In this document: positions 25,661 through 34,670 of the stretch, piece after piece
How positions within the stretch are numbered: position 1 is the stretch's first letter
How the letters are laid out: every line of letters starts with the position of its first letter
NCBI RefSeq assembly: GCF_021391495.1
Contig: NZ_CP090063.1
Location: 3,844,001 to 3,908,000 of the forward strand
Length of the DNA: 64,000 nucleotides
Direction of reading: 5' to 3'
From: Amycolatopsis acidiphila
GTDB lineage: Bacteria > Actinomycetota > Actinomycetes > Mycobacteriales > Pseudonocardiaceae
Notes under the pieces: model-generated
Seen by the model: only the letters and a program-made list of their open reading frames with translations
Told to the model about the DNA's origin: nothing
The model's database searches: none
Program-made: the position numbers and the translations under genes

Positions 25661-26314
25661 TCATGCCGCTGAGAGCACCCCGTCGGCGAGTCGCACGCGG
25701 CGGTCGGCGATCGCGTGCAGCGCGTCGTCGTGGGTGGCGACGATGACCGCGACGCCTTCCCCGGCGCAGCGGCGCAGCAGCCGCAGGACCGCGGGCGTGC
25801 TCCCGGCGTCGAGGTGCGCGGTCGGTTCGTCGGTCAGCAGCACCTTCGGCCGCCCGCTGACCGCGCGGGCGAGCGCGACCCGCTGCTGCTGGCCGAACGA
25901 CACCTCGCCGGGGTAGCGGTCGGCCAGCTGCCCGACGCCCAGGTCCGCCAGCAGCTGCGCGACCCGGTCCTCGACGACGTCCTTGCCCGGGCGCAACCGC
26001 AGCGGCAGCGCGACGTTCTCGGCCACGGTCAGCTCCTGGGCGAGCCCGAGCGCCTGAGGCAGCACCGCGCAGGTGTGCCACGGCGGGGCACCGTCGATGG
26101 GCTGCCCGGCGAGCAGGACCCGGCCGGAGTCGGGGGAGTCGAAACCGCCGAGCAGCGCCAGCAGCGCGCTCTTGCCGGAGCCGGAACGCCCGGAGACGGT
26201 GACCAGCTCACCGCCGTGGACGGACAGCTCCAGCCCACGCAAGACCTCGACGTCGCCACTGGGGTGGGCGAAGCGGCGCCGCAGCGCCGAGGCGCGCAGC
26301 ACGGGCGTGGTCAT
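25661..26314 (-). CDS. ABC exporter ATPase (LolD/MacB type), second copy
   Basis: A 217-residue ATPase: Walker A SGRSGSGKSALL near residue 38, signature VSFGQQQRVALARAV (Ser-Phe-Gly, slightly degenerate), Walker B VLLTDEPTAHLDAGS. It overlaps the preceding ATPase gene by 4 bp (ATGA). Together with that gene and the FtsX-type permease it forms a three-gene exporter operon; two different ATPases with one permease suggests an asymmetric complex. Confidence 0.9.
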   Translation of the reverse strand: MTTPVLRASALRRRFAHPSGDVEVLRGLELSVHGGELVTVSGRSGSGKSALLALLGGFDSPDSGRVLLAGQPIDGAPPWHTCAVLPQALGLAQELTVAENVALPLRLRPGKDVVEDRVAQLLADLGVGQLADRYPGEVSFGQQQRVALARAVSGRPKVLLTDEPTAHLDAGSTPAVLRLLRRCAGEGVAVIVATHDDALHAIADRRVRLADGVLSAA

Positions 26315-26988
26315 CGCTGCTCGACCCCTTCCAGCCGGCCGCCGCGCAGCCGCGCGATCCGGGTGCCCAGATCGACGAGCCGGTCGTCGTGGGAGGCCAC
26401 CAGCACGGCGAAGTCCTGCTCGGCCAGGTAGCGCAGGGTGTCCAGGACGAGGTCGGCGGACGCCTCGTCCAGCTGTGAGGTCGGTTCGTCGGCGAGGATC
26501 ACCGAGGAACCGCGCGCGAGCGCGCAGCCGAACGCGAGCCGCTGCTGCTGACCGCCCGAGAGCGCCGGGACGGCCCACTCGCCGGTACCGCCGAGCCCCA
26601 GCTGTTCGAGGATCCGTTCCGGCTCGCAGCCGCGGCGGGCGGCCTGGGCGGCGGCACGCAGGTTGTCCGCGACGCTCAGGTAGTCGAGCAGGTTCTCGGA
26701 CGGGTTCTGGAACACCAGCCCGAGATGCTCGCGGCGCAACGCGCGGCGGCCGGCGTGGCGCAACGCGCCGGTGTCGACGCCGTCGAAACGCAGGGTGCCG
26801 CGCGCGGGCCGTTCGAACAGCCCCAGCACCCGCAGCAGCGTCGACTTGCCCGAGCCGGACGGGCCGGCGAACACGGTGATCCCGGAGCGGGGCACGGCGA
26901 GGCTCACGTCGTGCAGACCGGTGACGGTGCCGGCGGGGGTGGGATAGTCCACGCCGACGCGGTCGAGCTCGAACACGGTGTCAGCCAC
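26311..26988 (-). CDS. ABC exporter ATPase (LolD/MacB type), first copy
   Basis: A 225-residue ATPase starting at a GTG that overlaps the permease stop by 8 bp. Walker A GPSGSGKSTLLR is near residue 38, the signature LSGGQQQRLAFGCAL is canonical, and Walker B reads VILADEPTSQLDEAS. Overlaps on both sides show a tightly coupled operon. It is the more canonical of the two ATPases. Confidence 0.92.
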   Translation of the reverse strand: MADTVFELDRVGVDYPTPAGTVTGLHDVSLAVPRSGITVFAGPSGSGKSTLLRVLGLFERPARGTLRFDGVDTGALRHAGRRALRREHLGLVFQNPSENLLDYLSVADNLRAAAQAARRGCEPERILEQLGLGGTGEWAVPALSGGQQQRLAFGCALARGSSVILADEPTSQLDEASADLVLDTLRYLAEQDFAVLVASHDDRLVDLGTRIARLRGGRLEGVEQR

Positions 26989-29560
26989 GCAGCAGCTCCG
27001 CGGTCCTGGCGGTGCGCACCGAACGCACCGCGAGCCAGCCCGCCAGCAGCACCACCAGGATCGCGACGGCGGCGACGGCGAGCACGAACGTCGTCTGGTC
27101 GGGCAATGCCGAACGCGGGGCGAGCCAGCGCACCGGGTCGAACCGCGGCACGGCCAGGCTCGCCACGGTGACCCCGCAGGCCACCCCGGCGAGGGTGGCC
27201 AGCCCGGCGAGCGCGCCCAGCTCGATGAGATGGCTGCCGAACAGCGCCCGCACCCCCATGCCCATCCGCAGCACCAGCGCCCCGGCGAGCGCGTTCTGCC
27301 GCCGCCGCACCTCGACCGCGACCAGCAGGGCCAGCACCGCGACCACGCCGAGCACCCCACCGAGCAGGGTGACGAAGGAGAACGTCCACTCCACGACGTA
27401 GAACGGCAGGGCGTCGAGCGCGCTGTCGCGGCTGGTCCGGTTGACCTGCACCAGCCCGGCGCCCGACAACGCCGCGGACACCTGCTCCAGCGGCGCCTTC
27501 GACAGCAGGCTCCACTGCGGGATGGCGGCCAGCTGCGCCGGGGTGAGCGCGCTGCGCGACACGACATAGCCCTGGCTGCCGCCCAGCACGGGGAACCAGG
27601 GCAGGTCGGCGACGGTGACCGCGGGTGGCAGCCCGGGCATGCTCGCGGACTGCCCGGCCGTGTGCCCGATGCGGATCGCGGGCAGCCCGCCCGGCACGGG
27701 GGAGGCGAGCTTCGGCAGCAGCTCGGCGACCCGCTGCTGCAGCGAGCCGAGGTAGGCGGTGGTGGCGAAGCTCGCCGGGTCCACCACGAACACCACGCTG
27801 CCGGTGCCGCTCGTGCGCCCGGCGATGGTGCTGTCCCCGGCGATCGCGGCGGGCAGCGGCTTGTCGCCCAGCCCGACCGCGGTCTCGACGTCCACCCTGC
27901 TCGCACCGCCGACGAGGGTGCCGCTCTTGGCGTCGAGCGCGCTGCGCTGCCCCGCGGCGATACCGCTGCCCGCGGCGAGGGTGCCGATCGCGAGGACCCC
28001 GATCACCAGCACCCCGGTGACCGGGGCCCGCGCACCGGCGAGCCGCCGGATCGCCAGCTGCAGCGGCGGTTTCGACCACAGCCGCACCCGGTGCGACGCG
28101 CGCAGCAGCAGCCACACCACGCGCGCCGCGACCAGGCCGGCGGTCAGCACCACGAACACGGGATAGGTCAGCGCGAGCGAGTTGATCTGCGGCAGCGGGG
28201 TGCCCAGCCGGGAGGACGCGCCGTAGTCCGCCAGCCGGGTCCAGCCGAGCAGCGCGAGCCCGGCCGTGACCAGCTCCCACGGGAACAGCACCAGCAGCCG
28301 CCGTGGCACGCCGGGTCGCGGCACCCGGCCGACCTGGAAGTCGCGGTGCGCCCGGACCCCGGCCACGACCGCGAGCAGCACCAGCGACACCACCAGCACG
28401 CCGAGCGCGATGCCGGCGGCCGCGAGCCGGGGTCCCGGGGCCAGATGTCCCGGCGGGGCGTAGAGGGGGAGGGAGAACCGGCCCACGAGCCCGCCGACGA
28501 CGCCCCCGGCGAGCACGGGCAGGCCGAGCTCGGCGACCGCGAGCCCGCCGAGGGCGACCGGGCCGGCGCCGCGCGCGGCGAGCAGCCGGACCTGGGCGCG
28601 CCGCCGCTGGTACCACTGCAGCGCCACCACGGCGATCCCGCCGCAGCCGACCAGGACGCTGATCGCGGCCAGCGGGAGGATCGAGACGAGCACATTGGAC
28701 TGTGCCTGTTCGGCCAGCTGCGCCGAGCGTTCGAACGGGGCCTGCATCGCGACGCTGTCGCCGAGTCCCTGCCGGTACAGGTCCGCGGTGACCGCGGCGA
28801 TCAGCTCGTGCGAGCGGTCGAGGTCCGTGCGCGCCTGCTCCGTGGTGCGCGGCGGGTCCAGGTAGAAGGAGACCGACAGGTTCGACAGCACCGGCAGCCT
28901 GAGCTTGGCGACGGTGTCGGTGAAGGTCTTCCGGTCGCTGGCGAACGCGATCGTGTTGAGCGGGTCGTTGGCGTAGAGGTAGACGGTCGCGTTGTTCTGC
29001 TGCGAGCACCACCAGCGCGGCGGCGGCACCGACAGCGCGTGGTAGACCCCGGCGACCGGCGGCAGCAGCCCGTCCGCGACCGCGTCACCGGGCTTGACGG
29101 GGTCGAACCGGGTCAGGTCGTCGCCCACCCACAGCCCCTGCCCGCTGCCCTGCTGGACCGGCTGCAGGTGCGCCGTGCCCTCGTCGCGGTAGCCGAGGAC
29201 GAACTTGCGCCGCTCGGCGGGCCCGATGTCGGCGAACAGCGTCCCGGTGTACATCGAGACGACCGGCTGCGGGAACCCGTGGGCCGCGGCCTGGCGCTGG
29301 ATGGTCTGGATCACCGCGGGCGCCTTGGCGACGGGGAGGGAGGCGCGGGAGAACACCGGGCCGTAGGAATCGGGACACGCGGTGGTGGCCTGGTAGTCGG
29401 TGGCCGCGCCGCCGGCTGCGGAGGCGATCAGCACGGCCGAGGTCGCGAGGAAGCACGACAGCAGCGCGGTGAACCCGGCGACGACCAAGGTGAGCTTGCT
29501 CGACAACGCGGCTCTCGCCGCGCGCGACCACGGCAGGGAGACCCCCCTCGGTTCTCGCAT
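26981..29560 (-). CDS. FtsX-type ABC permease, large two-module protein
   Basis: An 859-residue membrane protein. A first helix (LTLVVAGFTALLSCFLATSAVLIASA, ~23-48) is followed by a ~230-residue extracytoplasmic domain, then an FtsX-like three-helix core around 290-400. Further helices and a second extracytoplasmic domain come next, and the last three helices form the C-terminal FtsX core. This is the usual layout of large actinobacterial MacB-like permeases, which export lipids, peptides or drugs, or extract lipoproteins. ATG 29560 is chosen because the first helix follows it directly. The substrate is unknown. Confidence 0.87.
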   Translation of the reverse strand: MREPRGVSLPWSRAARAALSSKLTLVVAGFTALLSCFLATSAVLIASAAGGAATDYQATTACPDSYGPVFSRASLPVAKAPAVIQTIQRQAAAHGFPQPVVSMYTGTLFADIGPAERRKFVLGYRDEGTAHLQPVQQGSGQGLWVGDDLTRFDPVKPGDAVADGLLPPVAGVYHALSVPPPRWWCSQQNNATVYLYANDPLNTIAFASDRKTFTDTVAKLRLPVLSNLSVSFYLDPPRTTEQARTDLDRSHELIAAVTADLYRQGLGDSVAMQAPFERSAQLAEQAQSNVLVSILPLAAISVLVGCGGIAVVALQWYQRRRAQVRLLAARGAGPVALGGLAVAELGLPVLAGGVVGGLVGRFSLPLYAPPGHLAPGPRLAAAGIALGVLVVSLVLLAVVAGVRAHRDFQVGRVPRPGVPRRLLVLFPWELVTAGLALLGWTRLADYGASSRLGTPLPQINSLALTYPVFVVLTAGLVAARVVWLLLRASHRVRLWSKPPLQLAIRRLAGARAPVTGVLVIGVLAIGTLAAGSGIAAGQRSALDAKSGTLVGGASRVDVETAVGLGDKPLPAAIAGDSTIAGRTSGTGSVVFVVDPASFATTAYLGSLQQRVAELLPKLASPVPGGLPAIRIGHTAGQSASMPGLPPAVTVADLPWFPVLGGSQGYVVSRSALTPAQLAAIPQWSLLSKAPLEQVSAALSGAGLVQVNRTSRDSALDALPFYVVEWTFSFVTLLGGVLGVVAVLALLVAVEVRRRQNALAGALVLRMGMGVRALFGSHLIELGALAGLATLAGVACGVTVASLAVPRFDPVRWLAPRSALPDQTTFVLAVAAVAILVVLLAGWLAVRSVRTARTAELLRG

Positions 29561-29707
29561 GACGGGGAACGCTACCCCGAACGTGTTGTTCTGCGGCGGT
29601 TTCTCCCCGAATCGTTGCCCAGCGTAAGCAGTTTGGGAGAGGTTTGCCCGCTCGTGCATGTGGAACCCCCTGACCAGGGAGTGTGAGCGGGAAGGGACGC
29701 GCGGGGC

Positions 29708-30121
29708 ATGACTGCCGAGGCCATCGACACGACCGGCATGATCAACGCGACAGAGACGACCCAGTGGCTGGTCAACGCCCGGACCGCGCCATGCCGGTTC
29801 TGCGAGCAGCCGGGAACCGAGGGTCGCTACCGCGCACCGGGCCCGCTGGGCCCCATCTGTCCCGAGTGCCTGGACGCGGGCCGCAAGCTGTGCCAGGACG
29901 GGCAGGAGCGCATCCTCGGGGACCTGAAGCTGGCCCGGCTGGTGACCGCGCCCGGTGATCCGTGTGAGTTCTGCGGCCGCGGCGAGCGCCGAGACCTCCT
30001 GCGCCGCAGCCGCCCGCTGCCCCGGATGCGGTGCGTGCAGGGCGAGGCCGTGATCTGCGCGGACTGCCTCATCCTCGGCGGCCGCCTGCTCGCCCACGTG
30101 TCCCGGGCGCGCCGCGGCTGA
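29708..30121 (+). CDS. Double ClpX-type zinc-finger protein
   Basis: A 137-residue protein with two C4 zinc sites. The first is C29-x2-C32-x18-C51-x2-C54, exactly the spacing of the ClpX N-terminal zinc-binding domain, with a similar ICPECL wording. The second is C86-x2-C89-x27-C117-x2-C120 (ICADCL). There is no ATPase part. It could be a stand-alone adaptor-like module that dimerises or binds ClpX partners, but no function is established. It is divergent from the ABC exporter operon. Confidence 0.75.
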   Translation: MTAEAIDTTGMINATETTQWLVNARTAPCRFCEQPGTEGRYRAPGPLGPICPECLDAGRKLCQDGQERILGDLKLARLVTAPGDPCEFCGRGERRDLLRRSRPLPRMRCVQGEAVICADCLILGGRLLAHVSRARRG

Positions 30122-30173
30122 AATTCTGTAAGGTCAGCAGCGAAACTTCACAGCCACCCCACCGGGAGGGCGC

Positions 30174-31106
30174 ATGGTGTCGGCGAGCGGCACCTCGTTG
30201 CTGCTGGCGGTGCCGGCCGCCGTCGTCGGCGCGGCGAGCATGGGACTGGCCAGTGCCGCGCAGGCACGTGCGACCAAGGAAGTCGAAGTAAGCCGCATCC
30301 TCGACCCCGGTCTGCTGCGTGGGCTCGCGCACCGGCCGCTGTGGCTGATCGGCATGGTCGCCACCGGCGCAGGGCTCGCTCTGCAGCTGGTGGCGCTCGC
30401 GTTCGCCCCGCTGCTGGTGGTCCAGCCGCTGCTGATCACCTCGCTGATGTTCGCCGGGGTCATCTCGGCCCGCCTCGAGCGCCGGCCGCTGGACCGGGTG
30501 ATGGTGGCCGGCGCCCTGGTGTGCGTGGCGGGACTGGCCGGGTTCCTGGTCGTCGCCCGCCCCAGCGGCGAGTCCGCGGGGTTCTCCGCCGCGACCCGGC
30601 CGCTGCCGCTGGCGATCGTGCTGGGCACCGTCACCGTGGTCGCGCTCGTGGTGTCCGTGCTGTTCCACCACTCCCTGCGCGTGCTGGGCCTGGCCGTCGC
30701 CACCGGCGTCCTGTACGGGGTGACCGCGGGGCTGATGAAGGTCGTCGCCGGGCAGGCGCGCGACGGGCTGGCCGAGCCGTTCCAGAACTGGACGCTCTAC
30801 CTCGTGTGCGTCATCGGGCCACTGGGGTTCCTGCTCAGTCAGAACACCTTCCAGCAGGGCCGGTTCCTCACCCCGGCGCTGGCCGTGATCACCGCGCTCG
30901 ACCCGCTGGTCGGCGTGGGGATCGGTGTGTGGTGGATGGGGGAGACCGCGAACGCGTCGCCGTGGGCACTGGCCGGCGAGGCGGTCGCGGGCGTGGTGAT
31001 CCTCGTGGGCATCGCGCTGCTGGCCAGTCGTGCGGAACATCTCGCCCGCGCCCAGTCGGGGGCTGACCCGGACGTTCCGCTGAACGCTTCGGAAGGGACG
31101 GCATGA
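30174..31106 (+). CDS. DMT-superfamily membrane protein
   Basis: A 310-residue integral membrane protein with about nine to ten hydrophobic helices and very short loops, e.g. SSLLLAVPAAVVGAASMGLA-like first helix and VMVAGALVCVAGLAGFLVVA near 105. The pattern matches the DMT/EamA-like group. Its stop overlaps the start of the following glycosyltransferase by 4 bp, so they are coupled. It might move a lipid or nucleotide-sugar for that enzyme; this is inference from linkage. Confidence 0.8.
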   Translation: MVSASGTSLLLAVPAAVVGAASMGLASAAQARATKEVEVSRILDPGLLRGLAHRPLWLIGMVATGAGLALQLVALAFAPLLVVQPLLITSLMFAGVISARLERRPLDRVMVAGALVCVAGLAGFLVVARPSGESAGFSAATRPLPLAIVLGTVTVVALVVSVLFHHSLRVLGLAVATGVLYGVTAGLMKVVAGQARDGLAEPFQNWTLYLVCVIGPLGFLLSQNTFQQGRFLTPALAVITALDPLVGVGIGVWWMGETANASPWALAGEAVAGVVILVGIALLASRAEHLARAQSGADPDVPLNASEGTA

Positions 31107-32242
31107 ACAAGGTGCTGGTCGTCTCGGCGGCCATGGGTGAGGGGCACAACGCGACGGGGCGGGCGCTGGAGGACGCCGTGCACCGGCTGTGGCCCGAGGC
31201 GGCCGTGACGTGGCTCGACGCGCTCGACGTGATGGGCGCCGGGGTGGGCCCGCTGTTCCGCTGGATCTACGTGTCCAACGTGCAGCGCACCCCGTGGCTG
31301 TACGAGTTCTTCTACCGCTCCCTGTGGCGGCACCGGTGGTTCGCGACGGCGTCGAAGCGGTTCGTGGGGGTGTGGTGCGGCAGGCGGCTGGCCCGCAGGG
31401 TCGACGACTACGGGCCCGACCTGGTGCTGTCCACCTACCCGCTCGGCTCGGCCGGGCTGGACTGGCTGCGCCGCCACCACCGGCTGGACGCGCCGGTCGG
31501 GGCGTGGATCTCCGACTTCGCCCCGCACCCGTTCTGGGTCTACGGCGACCTCGACCTCAACCTCGTGATGCACGAGCAGGCCGTGCCCCCGGCACTCAAG
31601 TGCGTGCCGCGGGCGAAGGTGGCGGTGTCGGCCCCGCCGGTGCGGGCGGCGTTCCGCCCCGGTGATCGCGACACCGCCCGCCAGCACCTGGGCCTGCCAC
31701 CGGAGGCGTTCGTCGCGCTCGTGTCGTGCGGTTCGCTGGGCTTCGGCGACGTAGAAGACGCCGCGAAGGAGCTGCTCGAAGCGCACCCCGACGTCGTCCC
31801 CGTGGTGGTGTGCGGGCGCAACGACCAGCTCAAGCGGCGGTTGCAGCCGCTGGCCGACCGCGAGCCGCGGCTGCGGCTGCTCGGCTGGACCGACGAGATG
31901 GCGGCGCACACCATCGCCGCCGACGTCGTCGTCACCAACGCCGGTGGCGCCACCGGCCTGGAGGCGCTCGCCTGCGGCCGCCCGGTCCTGATGCACCGGC
32001 CCATCGCCGCGCACGGGCGCGCGAACGCGCAGCTGATGGCCGACGCCGGGCTGGCGATCGTCTGCGAGACCGACGGCGAGCTGGGCGACGCGGTGCGCGA
32101 GCTGATCGCCGAACCCGAGCGGTGGAAGGCGATGGCCGAAGCGGCCACCCACCACTGCGACAGCACCGGTGCCCTCGAGGACGGCCTGCTCGCGCTCGGC
32201 GGGCTCACCTCGGCAGCGCACAGGGGGAGTACCGCCCGCTGA
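31103..32242 (+). CDS. MGDG synthase-like glycosyltransferase
   Basis: A 379-residue GT-B enzyme. The N-terminus VLVVSAAMGEGHNATGRAL carries the G-x-GH-N loop of monogalactosyldiacylglycerol synthase/MurG relatives. The C-terminal half has VVVCGRNDQLKRRL and the sugar-nucleotide motif VVTNAGGATGLEALACGRPV with LMHRPIAAHGRANA. It likely transfers a sugar from a UDP-sugar to a lipid acceptor on the membrane. Coupled to the DMT protein gene upstream. Confidence 0.87.
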   Translation: MNKVLVVSAAMGEGHNATGRALEDAVHRLWPEAAVTWLDALDVMGAGVGPLFRWIYVSNVQRTPWLYEFFYRSLWRHRWFATASKRFVGVWCGRRLARRVDDYGPDLVLSTYPLGSAGLDWLRRHHRLDAPVGAWISDFAPHPFWVYGDLDLNLVMHEQAVPPALKCVPRAKVAVSAPPVRAAFRPGDRDTARQHLGLPPEAFVALVSCGSLGFGDVEDAAKELLEAHPDVVPVVVCGRNDQLKRRLQPLADREPRLRLLGWTDEMAAHTIAADVVVTNAGGATGLEALACGRPVLMHRPIAAHGRANAQLMADAGLAIVCETDGELGDAVRELIAEPERWKAMAEAATHHCDSTGALEDGLLALGGLTSAAHRGSTAR

Positions 32243-32261
32243 ACGCGGGTACGCCGACGAC

Positions 32262-32911
32262 ATGGCGAAGGTGCGAGAGGTCCTGGACAAGGCCGGGCAG
32301 ACCTACGCGGCGGAGGCGGGCATCAAGCTCGCCGACACGCCGGCCCCGCTGTACCGGCTGCTGGTGCTGTCGGTGCTGCTGTCCGCGCGCATCCAGGCGA
32401 AGATCGCGATCGCGGCGACGCGGGAGCTGGTCGACGCCGGGCTCGGCACACCGCAACGGATGGCGGACGCGAGCTGGCAGGAGCGGGTCGACGCGCTGGG
32501 CGCGGGCACTACGTCCGCTACGACGAGAGCACCGCCACCGCGCTCGGCGACGGCGCGCGGCTGCTGCTCGACAAGTACGGCGGCGACCTGCGCAAGCTGC
32601 ACCGCCAGGCAGCCGACCGCGCCGCGCTGGGCGAGCTGCTGCGCGAGTTCCCCCGGCTCGGGCCGGTCGGCGTGGACATCTTCTGCCGCGAGGCCCAGCA
32701 GGTCTGGCCCGACCTGCGCCCGTACTTCGACGGCAAGGCCCGCCAAGGCGCCGAACGCCTCGGCCTGCCGGCGAAACCGGACCGGCTGGCCGAGCTCGTC
32801 GACGGCGGCGACCTCGCCGCGTTCGCGGCCGCGCTCGTCCGCATCGGCCGGGACAAGAAACTCGCCGGCTCTCTCCGGCGGGCCGCTTCCTCACCGCCAC
32901 CTCAACGGTGA
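32262..32911 (+). pseudogene. HhH-GPD-type DNA glycosylase/endonuclease, frameshifted
   Basis: The first ~82 residues (MAKVREVLDKAGQTYAAEAG onward) run in one frame and contain LLVLSVLLSARIQAKIAI, the helical core of endonuclease III relatives. At about 32500-32510 the frame shifts by one missing base (or two extra): the other frame continues in register with GHYVRYDEST, then LGPVGVDIFCREAQQVWPDL, where the HhH hairpin and catalytic-Asp region belong, to a stop at 32911. Either a true inactivating frameshift or a sequencing error in a GC-run. Reading the first frame on happens to run into the polX frame, so a naive call fuses them. Confidence 0.72.
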
Positions 32912-32927
32912 CCCTGCGCGTCGCAGC

Positions 32928-32933
32928 TACATT
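32928..32933 (+). promoter_or_regulatory. Minus-10 box for leaderless polX transcript
   Basis: TACATT lies 6 nt before the GTG at 32940 in an AT-rich patch, giving polX its own start independent of the broken upstream gene. Confidence 0.5.
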
Positions 32934-32939
32934 CAAACT

Positions 32940-34670
32940 GTGCCCAGGGCCAACGAGGAGGTCGAAGCGCTGCTGCGGGAGTACGCCGACCTCCTGGCGA
33001 TCACCGGCGGCGACGCGTTCAAGGCGCGCGCCTACGAGAAGGCCGCCCGCGCGGTCGCGGGCCACCACGACGACCTGTCGAAGCTCGACCTCAAGCAGCT
33101 GCGCGCGATCCCGGGCGTCGGCCGCTCGATCGCGGACAAGATCGCCGAGTACTTCGAGCGCGGTAGCGTCGCGGTCGTCGAGGAGGCGCGCGCACGCATC
33201 CCGGCCGGGGTCCGCGAGCTGATCGAGATCCCGACCCTGGGCCCGAAGAAGGCGATGCTGCTCTACCGGGACCTGGGCATCTCCTCGATCGAGCAGCTCG
33301 TCGACGCCATCCACGACGAACGGCTGCGCGAGCTGAAGGGCTTCGGTCCCAAGACCGAGGAGAACATCCTGCACGGCGTCGAGCTGCTGCGGCAGTCCGG
33401 CGGCCGGGTGCTGATCGATGTCGCGATGGAGCTGGCCGAGGAGATCGTCGCCCGGCTCTCCTCCGTCGACGGTTGCGTGCGCTGCACCTATGCCGGGTCG
33501 CTGCGCCGGTTCCGCGAGACGATCGGCGACGTCGACATCCTCGCCGCCGCCGCGGACTCCGCGCCGCTGATGGCCGCCTTCCGCGAGCTGGCCGTGGTCG
33601 CCGAGGTGATCGCGAGCGGGGAGAAGAAGACCTCGATCCGCACCGGGCGGGGGTTGCAGGTCGACCTGCGGGTGGTCCCACCGGAGTCGTGGGGCGCGGC
33701 GCTGCAGTACTTCACCGGCTCGCAGGCGCACAACATCCGCACCCGCGAGATCGCCGTGCGCGCCAAGCTCAAGCTCTCCGAGTACGGCCTGTTCGACGTG
33801 GAGACCGGCGAGCTGATCGTGTCGCGCACCGAGGAGGAGGTGTACCAGCGACTCGGGCTGCCGTGGATCCCGCCGCCGCTGCGCGAGGACCGCGGCGAGA
33901 TCGAGGCCGCCCTGCGCGGCGAGCTGCCGGAGCTGGTGCGGGAGCAGGACCTGCGTGGCGACCTGCACACGCACACCGACCTCACCGACGGGATCGCGCC
34001 GCTGGAGGAGATGCTCGACGCGGCCGCCGCCCGCGGCTACGCCTACTACGCGATCACCGACCACGCGCCGAACCTGTTCATGCAGCGGATGTCCGACGAG
34101 AAGATGCTCGCGCAGCGCGAACGGGTCCGAGCGCTGGACCGGCGGTCGGGAATGCGGCTGCTGCACGGTACCGAGCTGAACATCGACCCGGACGGCGGCG
34201 TCGACTGGCCCGCGCAGTTCCTCGCCGGGTTCGACCTGTGCGTCGCCTCGGTGCACTCCGCGTTCACCCAGTCCCGCGCCGACACCACCCGCCGGCTCGT
34301 GCGGGCCTGCGAGAACCCGCACGTCAACATCCTCGGCCACCTCACCGGACGGCAGATCGGGCACCGAGCGCCGGTCGACGCCGACTTCGACGAGGTGTTC
34401 CGCGCCTGCGCCCGCACCGGCACCGCGCTCGAGGTCAACTCGTTCCCCGACCGGCTCGACGTGCGCGACGAGCACATCCTGCACGCCAAGCGGTACGGGG
34501 TGAAGTTCGCGATCGACAGCGACGCGCACTCGACCCGCGACCTGGCCCAGATCCGCTACGGCGTGGGCACCGCGCAGCGCGGCTGGCTCACCCCGGATGA
34601 CGTGATCAACACCTGGCCGCTGACCCGGCTGAAGAAGTTCCTGCGGAAACCCAGTGCGCGGGACGCGTGA
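32940..34670 (+). CDS. polX: DNA polymerase X family protein with PHP domain
   Basis: A 576-residue bacterial PolX. N-terminal HhH repeats (residues ~1-140: LRAIPGVGRSIADKIAEYF and LIEIPTLGPKKAMLLYRDLG), a polymerase core with the metal aspartates in GSLRRFRETIGDVDIL near 185-200, and a C-terminal PHP domain with DLHTHTDLTDG near 340, ITDHAPN, and INSDAHS-like AIDSDAHSTRDLAQI. Family members fill short gaps in base-excision repair and carry 3'-5' exonuclease activity in the PHP domain. GTG start is supported by the leaderless box. Its last 65 bp overlap the convergent pentapeptide-repeat gene. Confidence 0.9.
   Translation: MPRANEEVEALLREYADLLAITGGDAFKARAYEKAARAVAGHHDDLSKLDLKQLRAIPGVGRSIADKIAEYFERGSVAVVEEARARIPAGVRELIEIPTLGPKKAMLLYRDLGISSIEQLVDAIHDERLRELKGFGPKTEENILHGVELLRQSGGRVLIDVAMELAEEIVARLSSVDGCVRCTYAGSLRRFRETIGDVDILAAAADSAPLMAAFRELAVVAEVIASGEKKTSIRTGRGLQVDLRVVPPESWGAALQYFTGSQAHNIRTREIAVRAKLKLSEYGLFDVETGELIVSRTEEEVYQRLGLPWIPPPLREDRGEIEAALRGELPELVREQDLRGDLHTHTDLTDGIAPLEEMLDAAAARGYAYYAITDHAPNLFMQRMSDEKMLAQRERVRALDRRSGMRLLHGTELNIDPDGGVDWPAQFLAGFDLCVASVHSAFTQSRADTTRRLVRACENPHVNILGHLTGRQIGHRAPVDADFDEVFRACARTGTALEVNSFPDRLDVRDEHILHAKRYGVKFAIDSDAHSTRDLAQIRYGVGTAQRGWLTPDDVINTWPLTRLKKFLRKPSARDA

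Noticed and set aside
26978..29686. 902-codon plus-strand reading frame opposite the FtsX permease
   Set aside because: Same artefact: low-complexity charged composition and full overlap with a recognisable membrane protein.
32169..34670. Single 833-codon gene joining glycosylase and PolX
   Set aside because: The middle part (~32510-32935) has no homology in that frame while the shifted frame continues the glycosylase; PolX has its own GTG and promoter box.
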